From: Caprella mutica | Lineage: Eukaryota; Arthropoda; Malacostraca; Amphipoda; Caprellidae | NCBI GenBank assembly: GCA_947561585.1 | Contig: CANNZV010001851.1 | Span: forward strand, 62,001-126,000 | Length of the DNA stretch: 64,000 nucleotides | Reading direction: 5' to 3' | Part shown: in pieces, positions 1 to 11,019 of the stretch | Layout: every line of letters begins with the position of its first letter | Numbering within the stretch: the stretch's first letter is position 1 | Position numbers and translations under genes: made by a program | Notes under the pieces: generated by a model | Database searches by the model: none | Told to the model about the DNA's origin: nothing | The model's input: the letters and a program-made list of their open reading frames with translations, nothing else

Positions 1-600
1 AAATGGTTTCTGCAAAGGAATGCACATTTTGTAGAAGACATCGTGATTGGTGATTAAGATGTATTTCCATGAACGAAAGGGTCAATAACCAAAAGGTCAA
101 TTGAATGAAAAATAGTATGATTTAATTTTTACTACTACCATATGGAAATAAATTATACCGATTATGAAGGTTTTTATTGAGTTCTTCGTCCTCGCGCAAG
201 CCCTTTCTATTTATATTTTTTAATTTTCTGCAGAATGTTTAATTTTAGTCGTACCTTTAACAGATTCTCAAGATAGAGGCAGAAAAAGCAGATGATTAAA
301 ACTATGTTTTAAGAATATTTATAGCTTTAATAGTTTATAAGATGAACTAATTAAAAATGGGTTTCCTTTTTTTCTTGAGCCACCCTGTACTGATGTTAAT
401 GAACATCAATTTTATCGCCGTACGAATAACATAGGAATATTTGGCTGTTATTCTTAGATGGAAATATGCTCACTTCACTTTGGTGATCTACAGAAAATTG
501 ATAAATACTTATTGCATTATCTGCTACAACTCACCCATCATGTCGAGTACAACTCACTGCAACTCGCAACTCATCCAAATGCAATCTGGAAAAGAAGGTT
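1..600. other. Unassigned AT-rich sequence
   Basis: I see no open frame of useful length, tandem array or recognisable transposon terminus here. The sequence is AT-rich and resembles the non-array spacers elsewhere in the window. Confidence 0.5.
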
Positions 601-628
601 AGAGTTAGTAATTATTAATTTATATAAC

Positions 629-802
629 TAGGCTTGTGACGATATGTTTTTACAATCATAGATCCTGAAAAAATTATAGACGGAGAGAATTAAAGAGTAT
701 TGAATGGTTCTACACCAGCGGTATATAGTATTCGATACCATTTTATTTCGTCTGTGATATTCTTAAGATCTATGGTTTTAAAAGCATATTGTAACAACCC
801 TA
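629..802 (+). mobile_element. hAT-like MITE, copy 1
   Basis: This is a 174-bp non-autonomous element whose ends read TAGGCTTGTGACGATATG on the left and CATATTGTAACAACCCTA on the right, i.e. terminal inverted repeats. The interior closely matches the copies at 9482, 23830 and (inverted) 54894, including the shared phrase GGTTCTACACCAGCGGTATA. The flanking 8-mers (621-628 and 803-810) match poorly, so this copy looks older. The assignment to hAT rests on the 8-bp duplication of copy 2 and the TAGGGTTGTG-type ends. A short open frame from 700 overlaps it but is not supported as a gene. Confidence 0.8.
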
Positions 803-1191
803 CTCATGACTCAAGTACTAAAATCACCAAACTACTCCATTCCCGAACAACAACAACAACAACAGTAACAACCAGAGAAGCCAAAGTTCTTTCCGAGTAC
901 CTATTGTTGTCACATTCATACCCCTCAATTCAGTTCGATTTTCTATATCACTTTGGACCAGTTCTCATAACACGGTAAGTGTTCCATCAGTCAAAGTCTA
1001 CGGGAGAAATCTCCTCATTACGGATATACGCCTCTGGGCCCACTATAGCGCGTTCTGACGCCCATACGGCGATTGGATTGAACCGACTAAAGGAGGGACA
1101 ATTATATACTTTAGAATTGCGATTTGTCTTGGGAAAGCTAAGACAAATGATTGGAGAAATGAATTAAATGGAATTTAAAAATTGAATAATA

Positions 1192-2865
1192 GTACACTAA
1201 AATACCATTAATGAAATATTATCACACTAAAATACCATTAATGAAATATTATCACACTAAAATACCATTAATGAAATATTATCACACTAAAATACCATTA
1301 ATGAAATATTATCACACTAAAATACCATTAATGAAATATTATCACACTAAAATACCATTAATGAAATATTATCACACTAAAATACCATTAATGAAATATT
1401 ATCACACTAAAATACCATTAATGAAATATTATCACACTAAAATACCATTAATGGAATATTATCACACTAAAATACCATTAATGAAATATTATCACACTAA
1501 AATACCATTAATGGAATATTATCACACTAAAATACCATTAATGAAATATTATCTCACTAAAATACCACTAATGAAATATTATCACACTAAAATACCACTA
1601 ATGAAATATTATCACACTAAAATACCATTAATGAAATATTATCTCACTAAAATACCACTAATGGAATATTATCACACTAAAATACCATTAATGAAATATT
1701 ATCACACTAAAATACCATTAATGAAATATTATCACACTAAAATACCATTAATGAAATATTATCACACTAAAATACCATTAATGAAATATTATCACACTAA
1801 AATACCATTAATGAAATATTATCACACTAAAATACCATTAATGAAATATTATCACACTAAAATACCATTAATGAAATATTATCACACTAAAATACCATTA
1901 ATGAAATATTATCACACTAAAATACCATTAATGAAATATTATCACACTAAAATACCATTAATGAAATATTATCACATTAAAATACCATTAATGAAATATT
2001 ATCACACTAAAATACCATTAATGATATATTATCACACTAAAATACCATTAATGAAATATTATCACACTAAAATACCATTAATGAAATATTATCACACTAA
2101 AATACCATTAATGAAATATTATCACACTAAAATACCATTAATGGAATATTATCACACTAAAATACCATTAATGAAATATTATCACACTAAAATACCATTA
2201 ATGAAATATTATCACACTAAAATACCATTAATGATATATTATCACACTAAAATACCATTAATGAAATATTATCACACTAAAATACCATTAATGAAATATT
2301 ATCACATTAAAATACCATTAATGAAATATTATCACACTAAAATACCATTAATGATATATTATCACACTAAAATACCACTAATGAAATATTATCACACTAA
2401 AATACCATTAATGATATATTATCACACTAAAATACCATTAATGAAATATTATCACACTAAAATACCATTAATGAAATATTATCACACTAAAATACCATTA
2501 ATGATATATTATCACACTAAAATACCATTAATGAAATATTATCACACTAAAATACCATTAATGAAATATTATCACATTAAAATACCATTAATGAAATATT
2601 ATCACACTAAAATACCATTAATGATATATTATCACACTAAAATACCACTAATGAAATATTATCACACTAAAATACCATTAATGATATATTATCACACTAA
2701 AATACCATTAATGAAATATTATCACACTAAAATACCATTAATGAAATATTATCACACTAAAATACCATTAATGAAATATTATCACACTAAAATACCATTA
2801 ATGAAATATTATCTCACTAAAATACCACTAATGAAATATTATCACACTAAAATACCAATAATAAA
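1192..2865. repeat. 30-bp tandem array, about 56 copies
   Basis: A 30-bp unit containing CCATTAATGAAATATTATC is repeated head to tail with few substitutions and no visible indels. Recurrent variants are CCACTA for CCATTA, ATGGAA or ATGATA for ATGAAA, ATCTCAC for ATCACAC and CACATTAA for CACACTAA. GATATA variants cluster in the right half (about 2023-2690), which suggests local amplification of variant units. Because 30 is a multiple of 3, one forward frame stays open throughout. Confidence 0.97.
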
Positions 2866-2869
2866 GTAA
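1211..2869 (+). other. Repeat-encoded open frame, 552 codons, probably not a gene
   Basis: The frame starts at the first ATG inside the 30-bp array and ends at a TAA just after it. It encodes a 10-residue repeat, MKYYHTKIPL, in about 55 near-identical copies. Substitutions include amino-acid changes (K to E or I, H to L, T to I) as well as a silent Leu change. There is no signal peptide, recognisable domain, non-repeat exon or visible promoter. The lack of stops is explained by unit length and homogenisation. A repetitive secreted protein is possible but nothing here favours it. Confidence 0.3.
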
Positions 2870-3107
2870 AGTAAAATAGTGTGTAAATTTTATAGCTACT
2901 TATTTGTTCCATTTTATTTCTACACAGTTTCAGCTGTTCAAAGTATCGAATTTCAAACTGCTTTCGAATGGTACCTTCAGTAAATTAGATTCTATCAGAA
3001 TTGCCATTGTATATCATTTGTATTTATTAAAGCCTTTGCTACCATTTCAAGCCAGCCTCTTTATTAAACTGAAGGAAATGCCTCCGGGAGAGAAGACCTG
3101 AACATTG

Positions 3108-3310
3108 GGCACAGTACAACTCCTCTATAGTGAAAACAGAGTCATGAGTAAGGAAGTAGCCTATAGAGAAAAAATTTAATTTCAGACCGTCATGAATGGT
3201 TATCAGTTATAGAAAACTGATGACCATTTTATGGAAGACTAAAGGAAATTTGTTCACTATACGGGGTAGTTATCTTACTCACTACTCTACATTCATTATA
3301 GAGGACTGAA
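3108..3310. mobile_element. CTATAG-rich inverted-repeat element, copy 1 (diverged)
   Basis: The left end has ACAACTCCTCTATAGTGAAA and the right end has TTATAGAGGACTG, an imperfect inverted pair. The interior shares AAAACTGATG followed by an AAATTTGTTCACTATAC-type segment with the element at 3944-4131. A CAGTAGAACTCC-like terminus suggests a pogo/Tigger-type MITE, but that is inferred from memory of such termini. Confidence 0.5.
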
Positions 3311-3322
3311 ATCGCTGAAGTC

Positions 3323-3375
3323 AATAGTCAGTTGTACCGCTAGATGGCGTTGGGGAAGATTTGGTGACGAATATT
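3323..3375 (+). repeat. Dispersed repeat with CCGCTAGATGGCG core, copy 1
   Basis: About 50 bp here (including TCAGTTGTACCGC and TTTGGTGACGAATATT) recur as the reverse complement at 22458-22510. The CGCCATCTAGCGG core appears a third time at 22421-22433. This looks like a conserved portion of an interspersed element. Confidence 0.7.
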
Positions 3376-3943
3376 TTAATCAGAAACGTGACAAATGCAT
3401 GCACGAAGTCTGGCGATTTAACTGCCATATCGCGTAATTATCTAATCTATGTAGGCATTTTAAAATCAAATAGCTCAGTGTTAATATGTTTATTGATTTT
3501 TCAGTCAAAGTATATAGAATATTTTTTAATGGATTTAAGACTCAAATATAATCTTCAAAAATCACAGAAATAAGATGGGGAGTCAAATAAATATTCAGTT
3601 CAATTTTTTTTCCAATATTAATCCACGATGACAATTTTTTTAAACAAACGCGGTACAGAAAATCCATTCGTGTCTATCATAAGATTTTTTTTTTTTTTGC
3701 GGTAATTTGTCAAAGTGGATTTAAGTGTTAACTACATTATTTTAATATTACACATTAATATGCTTTAGAAGTTGAATACATTGCTATATAAAGAATTTGA
3801 GTAGTCGCAGTTCACGTCCTATAAAATAAATTCGATTGAAAATTAATCCTTATTTTTTTCTCAATAAGTAAAATTCCAAAGAAAATTAAGACTTCTATTA
3901 GATTTAGCTTCTATTCACTTCAGTACCTCTATTATTGCCGGTA

Positions 3944-4131
3944 CAGTAGAACTCCTCTATAGTGAATGAGGTAGGATGTACCTCGTATAGTGAACATTCT
4001 TTAGTATGTTATAAATTGCCAAGTTTTAAAAAACTGATGGTAATTTCATGGCAGACTAAAGAAAATTTGTTAACTATACAGGGTATATCCTAAGTCATTC
4101 CCTATAGAGGAGTTCACTATAGAGGAGTGCT
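3944..4131. mobile_element. CTATAG-rich inverted-repeat element, copy 2 (pogo/Tigger-like MITE?)
   Basis: The element begins CAGTAGAACTCCTCTATAGT and ends with TTCACTATAGAGGAG, giving clear inverted termini; the right terminus is itself partly duplicated (CTATAGAGGAG occurs twice near 4100-4125). The interior resembles 3108-3310. No transposase is present. The superfamily is inferred from the terminus only. Confidence 0.6.
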
Positions 4132-4435
4132 CTTTTCTCACCCGTACTTCATTCCCTTCAAATTTCTCTCAACTTTTCCTCGTAAATTTCCCCAGTTGAC
4201 ACCTAGGTTCAGATTTTCCTTCTGAATATTCACTCCAAACGAAACAAAAACAACAAAACTTAGCACCATGAATTCTAATGTCATTTTACCACTAATTGAA
4301 ATGGCAAACTGTGCTCCATCCATTGACAGATATTAAAAATCTATTAGTTAATTACATATCCAAAAAATCAATTGGAAATCATGTTGTGGAAAAGCCATTA
4401 CTATTTTCTTCAACTGATGTAGAATTGTTATTATC

Positions 4436-4692
4436 TTCGCCAATTGTGGAAAGTCATGTTTTGGTCGGATTTATTTGTAATCTTGTTATTCGAATAACTG
4501 AAAAAGTATTCAACTAAATTGCCTGAAATTTGGTGGGACGATTGGTCATTACCCAGGAACCTTTTGGTCAGATTTTTTTCGTGAGGGTGATCGGGTCAAA
4601 GGTCAGGGTCATTTATAACTCAAGGAATATTGGATGGTAAAGGTCATTTCTAAGCGGCGGCTAAGGTATGCGCTGCACGAGTGCCCGTTCTA
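4436..4692 (+). repeat. Dispersed AGGTCA-containing repeat, copy 1
   Basis: This roughly 250-bp sequence recurs at 21188, 45105 and 56930, always in the + orientation. Shared blocks are a GTGGAAGGTTATG-like start, TTGCCTGAAATTTGGTGGGA, GGTCATTATCCAGGAACC, a block of AGGTCA half-sites (4593-4611), and a terminal ATAAGCGGCGG...CGAGTGCCCGTTCTAGTT block. No coding capacity is visible. Similar terminal blocks are, to my recollection, widespread in aquatic animal genomes, but I cannot name the family. Confidence 0.8.
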
Positions 4693-4699
4693 GTTTAAT

Positions 4700-5690
4700 A
4701 TGTTATTAAAGATTAAGTGACAATTCAGAGACACAATAAACTTTGCTATCAGGATTGACTGAAACGTGAAGGAAGTAAAAGGAAGGAAAATTTAAAACAA
4801 TATTCCTAATGGTAGGATTTTTTCCGAAATATAGAACATATTCGAAGACTAGAGAACCAAACAATAAATGGCAGGAACTTCTCTATTTTGCCTCATCTAA
4901 ACCAAGAAATGGGAGCAATTGGTGTGTACCACGGCTTCCTAAGGGCTGCCCAGGTACCAATACGATGCTTCCACGTCATGAAGCCTGAAGTACAAGTAAC
5001 TAAATAAATACACCTACAAATACTAAAGCAACGTTCAATGAACACAACAAAAAGGTTCAGCAAGAGCATTCAAGATAAAGATGGCTTTTTTTAACCCTTT
5101 AAAACATAAACCTTGTTAAAATATGTCCAAAGAAGTATTTAAATGAATATCAGGTAATAAATATTTATCAGTGTTTCTTCAAAGCAATATTGTGTTACTT
5201 AGCTTCAAAAATATAATGGTGATTTGTTGCTTCAAATACATACTAAGTCTTTAATGTTTGTTTCCTTTAAAGCAACAGTATGCCATATAGGGTTAATATA
5301 ATAATTGTTAATGATTTATTTACTGAAAGTAACATGGTAGGCCAATGCTTCTTTTATAGATTAATATTAGACAGATAACATTTTTAAGAGAAACATGTAA
5401 AAAAAAGGATCGTTTAAAATCTAAAATCATTATCTGGCATAACCTACATTTATTTATACGTTTCTAATTGCTAGAATAAGATACGTAATTCATTTATTCA
5501 CAGTGGTCGTTAAAGAGTAAATACCTTTTAATAAATGGCTTCCTTTTGATTTAGTTTAAGTAGATATGAGGGCAATGAAAAGTATTGCTCTTCAGCTTAG
5601 CATTCTTGTCGCTACTGACTATTGGTTTCCTTTAGCCATATCACATGCCAGCCAAATATACTCTGGCTATGGGAACGAAAACAATGCCAT
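4700..5690. other. Unassigned AT-rich spacer
   Basis: Apart from a short open frame near 5566 that runs into the next array, I find no gene, array or transposon terminus. It ends with diverged repeat-like words (TGCCATTGTGGCAATGGGC) that may be edge copies of the 31-bp array. Confidence 0.5.
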
Positions 5691-5704
5691 TGTGGCAATG
5701 GGCT

Positions 5705-8004
5705 GCAATTTAATGCCATCTAAAACTGCAATTGTGGCATCGAATGCCATCTAAAACTTCAATTGTGGCATCGAATGCCAACTAAAACTTAAATTGTGGC
5801 ATCGAATGCCATCTAAAACTGCAATTGTGGCATCGAATGCCATCTAAAACTGCAATTGTGGTATCGAATGCCATCTAAAACTGCAATTGTGGCATCGAAT
5901 GCCATCAAAAACTGCAATTGTGGCATCGAATGCCATCTAAAACTGCAATTGTGGCATCGAATGCCATCTAAAACTGCAATTGTGGCATCCAATGCCATCT
6001 AAAACTGCAATAGTGGCATCGAATGCCATCTAAAACTTCAATTGTGGCATCGAATGCCAACTAAAACTTCAATTGTGGCATCGAATGCCATCTAAAACTG
6101 CAATTGTGGCATCGAATGCCATCTAAAACTGCAATTGTGGCATCGAATGCCATCTAAAACTGCAATTGTGGCATCGAATGCCATCAAAAACTGCAATTGT
6201 GGCATCGAATGCCATCTAAAACTGCAATTGTGGCATCGAATGCCATCTAAAACTGCAATAGTGGCATCGAATGCCATCTAAAACTGCAATTGTGGCATCG
6301 AATGCCATCAAAAACTGCAATTGTGGCATCGAATGCCATCTAAAACTGCAATTGTGGCATCGAATGCCATCTAAAACTGCAATTGTGGCATCGAATGCCA
6401 TCAAAAACTGCAATTGTGGCATCGAATGCCATCAAAAACTGCAATTGTGGCATCGAATGCCATCAAAAACTGCAATTGTGGCATCGAATGCCATCAAAAA
6501 CTGCAATAGTGGCATCGAATGACATCAAAAACTGCAATTGTGGCATCGAATGCCATCTAAAACTGCAATAGTGGCATCGAATGACATCAAAAACTGCAAT
6601 TGTGGCATCGAATGCCATCTAAAACTGCAATTGTGGCATCGAATGCCATCTAAAACTGCAATTGTGGCATCGAATGCCATCAAAAACTGCGATTGTGGCA
6701 TCGAATGCCATCTAAAACTGCAATAGTGGCATCGAATGACATCAAAAACTGCAATTGTGGCATCGAATGCCATCTAAAACTGCAATTGTGGCATCGAATG
6801 CCATCAAAAACTGCAATTGTGGCATCGAATGCCATCTAAAACTGCAATAGTGGCATCGAATGCCATCAAAAACTGCAATAGTGGCATCGAATGCCATCAA
6901 AAAACTGCAATAGTGGCATCGAATGCCATCTAAAACTGCAATAGTGGCATCGAATGCCATCTAAAACTGCAATAGTGGCATCGAATGACATCAAAAACTG
7001 CAATTGTGGCATCGAATGCCATCAAAAACTGCAATAGTGGCATCGAATGACATCAAAAACTGCAATTGTGGCATCGAATGCCATCTAAAACTGCAATAGT
7101 GGCATCGAATGACATCAAAAACTGCAATTGTGGCATCGAATGCCATCTAAAACTGCAATAGTGGCATCGAATGCCATCTAAAACTGCAATAGTGGCATCG
7201 AATGCCATCTAAAACTGCAATAGTGGCATCGAATGCCATCTAAAACTGCAATAGTGGCATCGAATGCCATCAAAAACTGCAATTGTGGCATCGAATGCCA
7301 TCAAAAACTGCAATAGTGGCATCGAATGCCATCAAAAACTGCAATAGTGGCATCGAATGCCATCTAAAACTGCAATAGTGGCATCGAATGCCATCTAAAA
7401 CTGCAATAGTGGCATCGAATGCCATCTAAAACTGCAATAGTGGCATCGAATGCCATCAAAAACTGCAATAGTTGCATCGAATGCCATCTAAAACTGCAAT
7501 AGTGGCATCGAATGCCATCTAAAACTGCAATAGTGGCATCGAATGCCATCAAAAACTGCAATAGTGGCATCGAATGCCATCTAAAACTGCAATAGTGGCA
7601 TCGAATGCCATCAAAAACTGCAATAGTGGCATCGAATGCCATCAAAAACTGCAATTGTGGCATCGAATGCCATCAAAAACTGCAATAGTGGCATCGAATG
7701 CCATCAAAAACTGCAATAGTGGCATCGAATGCCATCTAAAACTGCAATAGTGGCATCGAATGCCATCTAAAACTGCAATAGTGGCATCGAATGCCATCTA
7801 AAACTGCAATAGTGGCATCGAATGCCATCAAAAACTGCAATAGTTGCATCGAATGCCATCTAAAACTGCAATAGTGGCATCGAATGCCATCTAAAACTGC
7901 AATAGTGGCATCGAATGCCATCAAAAACTGCAATAGTGGCATCGAATGCCATCTAAAACTGCAATAGTGGCATCGAATGCCATCTAAAACTGCAATAGTG
8001 GCAT
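5705..8004. repeat. 31-bp tandem array, about 74 copies, with 372-bp higher-order repeat
   Basis: The 31-bp unit contains AATGCCATCTAAAACTGC and, across the unit junction, TGGCATCGAATGCCA, a perfect 6-bp inverted repeat around CGA. Variants are graded along the array: CAATTG dominates on the left and CAATAG on the right. Paired variants (GACATC next to CAATAG units) recur as dimers between about 6500 and 7130. A rare GTTGCATCG variant occurs at 7471 and 7843, exactly 372 bp (12 units) apart, within duplicated sequence. Open frames on both strands here are repeat artefacts. Confidence 0.97.
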
Positions 8005-8392
8005 ATCAACTTCAATATCATATCACATATCTAGATTTAGATTAATATTTAATATAATAATTATTTCTTCAATTATTTCACAAGTGTTCCACCAACATCC
8101 TAAACATTTTATCGCGATGTTTTGATAGAGTTTATAGGATCTTTTGAGCCCGCTATTGAGGTTTATATTTATAGAGAGAAATTAATAAAAGACAAAAGTG
8201 AGGATCAAATAGAAGATGAAACAATGAGGTAAATTAACAATAAATGATAATAACAAGTAATTTATTTAAAAGTATATATAAAAAATGTGCTAGTTGATTA
8301 TTTAATTCGTGATAAAAATAATCAGAGATTAAACACGTTTAATTGTTTACCTGCTTATTATTTGAAGTCTACGGTACGCATTTTTTTATTAT

Positions 8393-8476
8393 CAGGGTTG
8401 CGACAATATGCTTTAAAATCATATATCCCGAAACTATTATAGACGGATTGAATAAAGCATATTGTCACGTCTACCT
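8393..8476. mobile_element. Internally deleted hAT-like MITE, copy 5
   Basis: The left end CAGGGTTGCGACAATATGC and the right end GCATATTGTCACGTCTACCTG are near-reverse complements and match the termini of the 171-bp family, but most of the interior is missing. No clear target duplication is visible. Confidence 0.55.
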
Positions 8477-8486
8477 GTGATCAGTA

Positions 8487-9288
8487 CAGGCATCCCCCGC
8501 TTTAGTTACCTAATCACAACTCAGTTTAATTACCAAACGGTAACTAAAGCGAGGTAAAGTAACAAGAAATTTATAATTGTCACTTCTCGAATATATATCT
8601 CATTTTCTATGAGTTATAATGAAAGAAAATTTGTTTTAGAATTAGAGTCACAGTTTATAGTCCCTATTCTATAAACTGTGGTTAAAGTAATATATAAGCC
8701 TATTATCGAACAGTGTCTGTGACTGTGATGAAAGTTTGAAGTAGTGAATTTATTAAAGGTTATAAAATCCAACCCTAGCTTAACTCTCACTCAGTATAGG
8801 CGAGTAATTAATAGATACTTAGACTTCTATAATTATTGTGTTACATTTAACAAACAGCAATTTTATGCTCTATGAAATATTTTTGAAAGAAGGGTACTAA
8901 GTTCCAAGTTATTGGTACGTTCTACATATTCGGACACGTCCGAAAAGTAAATATAAATATAATTATTATTTAACAATTTCAACTTCTATTCAAATTGGTA
9001 TCATGGATACCAATTGAAATAAAAGTTAAATAATGATTATTTTATAAAGATTTACACGTGTGCAATAACACGGAACTTACCCTAAAATGGGAGATGTTGA
9101 ATTTCTGAACCAATTGCTTCTAATAACCTCATCTGGATTACAATTTTAATGTTTTTTAGTTACCGTGCAATAATCACAAAAAATTATCTCCGTTTTCCAT
9201 GTCTACGAACGGTACTTATTTCGAGACATGACTCGAAATAAGTACCACTTTTACTAAAGTGAGTTGTACTTAAAGCGAGGTATACCTA
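8487..9288. mobile_element. About 0.8-kb element with CAGGYATACCTCGCTTTA-type ends
   Basis: The left terminus CAGGCATCCCCCGCTTTAG and the right terminus (reverse complement TAGGTATACCTCGCTTTAAG) form an imperfect inverted pair with TA at the left outer edge. This resembles pogo/Tigger-group termini, which is an inference. Inside are a perfect 12-bp inverted repeat (8499-8510 with 8539-8550), a second hairpin (8651-8682 region, arms CACAGTTTATAG and CTATAAACTGTG), and a nested MITE at 8891-9083. No transposase frame is present. Confidence 0.5.
8891..9083. mobile_element. GGGTAA-family palindromic MITE, nested copy
   Basis: It starts AGGGTACTAAGTTCCAAG and ends GGAACTTACCCT, with a central GGTATCATGGATACC palindrome. 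Arm words resembling TTATCGGTCAGTTCCACATC and TTCGGTCA are recognisable but diverged (CTACATATTCGGACA). Related copies occur at 10931, 14750, 22954, 24140, 34331/34917 and 44626. Confidence 0.65.
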
Positions 9289-9481
9289 CACCCACAGGTA
9301 TAATAATTCGAACACCTCTGAGAAATCAAACCTAGAGGCCTAAACTTTGTGGATAAAAGTTACTGTCTTCATTTGAATGCTTTAAGTTACTAAATACTGC
9401 GCTTTAAATATGGTAAGTTACGATTAGTCATAATGAAAAGAGTTACGCCATTATGAAGGGAAAAAGACCAGTGATAATCAT

Positions 9482-9652
9482 TAGGGTTGTGACAGTATGC
9501 GTTTAAAATCATAGATCCTGAAAATATTATAGACGGAGAGAATTAAAGAGCATTGAATGGTTCTACACCAGCGGTATATAGTATTCGATGCCATTTCATT
9601 TCGTCTGTGATATTCTTATCTATGATTTCAAAAGCATATTGTCACATCCCTA
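9482..9652 (+). mobile_element. hAT-like MITE, copy 2, with perfect 8-bp target duplication
   Basis: This 171-bp element begins TAGGGTTGTGACAGTATGCG and ends CATATTGTCACATCCCTA. It is flanked by the identical 8-mer ATAATCAT at 9474-9481 and 9653-9660. An 8-bp duplication with TAGGG-type ends is characteristic of the hAT superfamily. It is too short to encode a transposase, so it would have been moved by one encoded elsewhere. Confidence 0.9.
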
Positions 9653-9660
9653 ATAATCAT

Positions 9661-10930
9661 ACATAGGGTAAAGGGACAATTGCCATATGCGAATTAAAAA
9701 TCACTTCAAAATGTGGGAATTAAAATATATTCCAATATTTCAGATATTTTTGAAAATAATAACTATACAAAATTTAACTTGTATTTCATTCGCATTTGGT
9801 AACTGGTACTCTATCCTTTTAAATATTTTTTCACAGTCTCTAAATATATAAACGGATTAATTTAAAACATCAAGAGTGTAATGACGAGGAAAAAATATTA
9901 ATAAATTATCCATACATGGCAATCGAAACACGAATTAAAAATTAAGTAATTTATTTCTTTAAATGTTTAATATATCATTTATATATTACGCAATGAGTAA
10001 TTTATAGATAATAAAATTATAATTTATTTAATTTTATAAATTGAATAATTATATCTAGTTTATAAAAACATTTCGTCTAAATTCACAACTGGCCAAAATA
10101 ATAAGGATTTATCGCAAAAAAATACATTAATTCATCAAGCCCAAATATAGTAACCCCTACTAAGCAATCATGAAGTGGGCAGTACAGCAAACTAGCGTGT
10201 ACGACAAACTACATAACGGCCATTTATGTTTATGATGAAGAAAATTAATTAATTAGAAAATTAATAAAAATATGCAATCAATGCATATTATAATGATATT
10301 AATAGAAATAAATAATATAAATAGGTTGGCACATTTGTTGTGCACTAAAAAAGGCTAACCTCCTCACGAGTCAATGGTGTGGTAAGAAATGGAGAGAGAT
10401 AAAGTGGAGAGGAAGTGGCTACTATAACTTACCAATGGGGCAGCCTTCTGTCCACTAATGAGGTCTGGTAAGAGACAGATACTCTCACTCCAGTGGACAG
10501 AAAAGGACAGAACATCAAACAGGTGTTGTACTTATATCATAACAACAGTTGTTACATAGTTTGTTTCTCGTATCAAACTTTCTATTTTTTGGCAGTTCAT
10601 AAAATCATAAAAAGCAAATACTCTACATTTATTTAATTAGAGTGATTTAAATACTGAAAAATGAGCTAAAATATACACTCACTATAGTACCATCACTCAC
10701 TATAGCAATAGTACCATCACTCACAATAGTACTATCACTCACTATAGTACACCCAGCTCGCCATTGTCTATTCATGACAGTTTAATACTAATTTATTGAA
10801 ATAGGTTTTGTTTTATCTTCTGCAGCAGACTTGGCATTTGTTTATTACGTCACTGTTCAATGGAGTGTGAGAGAGTAAGGGCATCTGGTGGCGACACTCT
10901 CAACTAAACACTGTGATACAGTTAAGCCAC
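9661..10930. other. Unassigned AT-rich spacer with a short CACTCACTATAGTA repeat
   Basis: No gene is supported. Between about 10676 and 10752 the words CATCACTCACTATAGTA are repeated three to four times imperfectly. The remainder is AT-rich unique-looking sequence. Confidence 0.5.
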
Positions 10931-11010
10931 GCATTACCGGACAGTTCCACATCTTCGGTCATGTTAGAAAATAACACCGTTTAACTCGTTATTTTATTAA
11001 TTGGTATCTA
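10931..11010 (+). mobile_element. Left half of a GGGTAA-family MITE
   Basis: GCATTACCGGACAGTTCCAC followed by ATCTTCGGTCATGTTAGAAA and the central TTGGTATC word match the left arm of the copies at 22954 and 44626. The right arm is absent; about 15 bases later the sequence passes into the 16-bp array. Confidence 0.65.
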
Positions 11011-11019
11011 TAATTGTGA

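Noticed and set aside
700..1167. Two small open frames (92 and 62 codons) near the left end
   Set aside because: The first begins inside a hAT-like MITE; neither shows a motif, codon bias or supporting signal I can see.
5566..7942. Open frames on both strands in the 31-bp array
   Set aside because: They are short windows between stops in a repeat, and duplicate each other at the array period.
5705..8004. CRISPR array, because of regular repeats containing a palindrome
   Set aside because: There are no unique spacers; the whole unit repeats. No cas genes, and the context is an animal genome.
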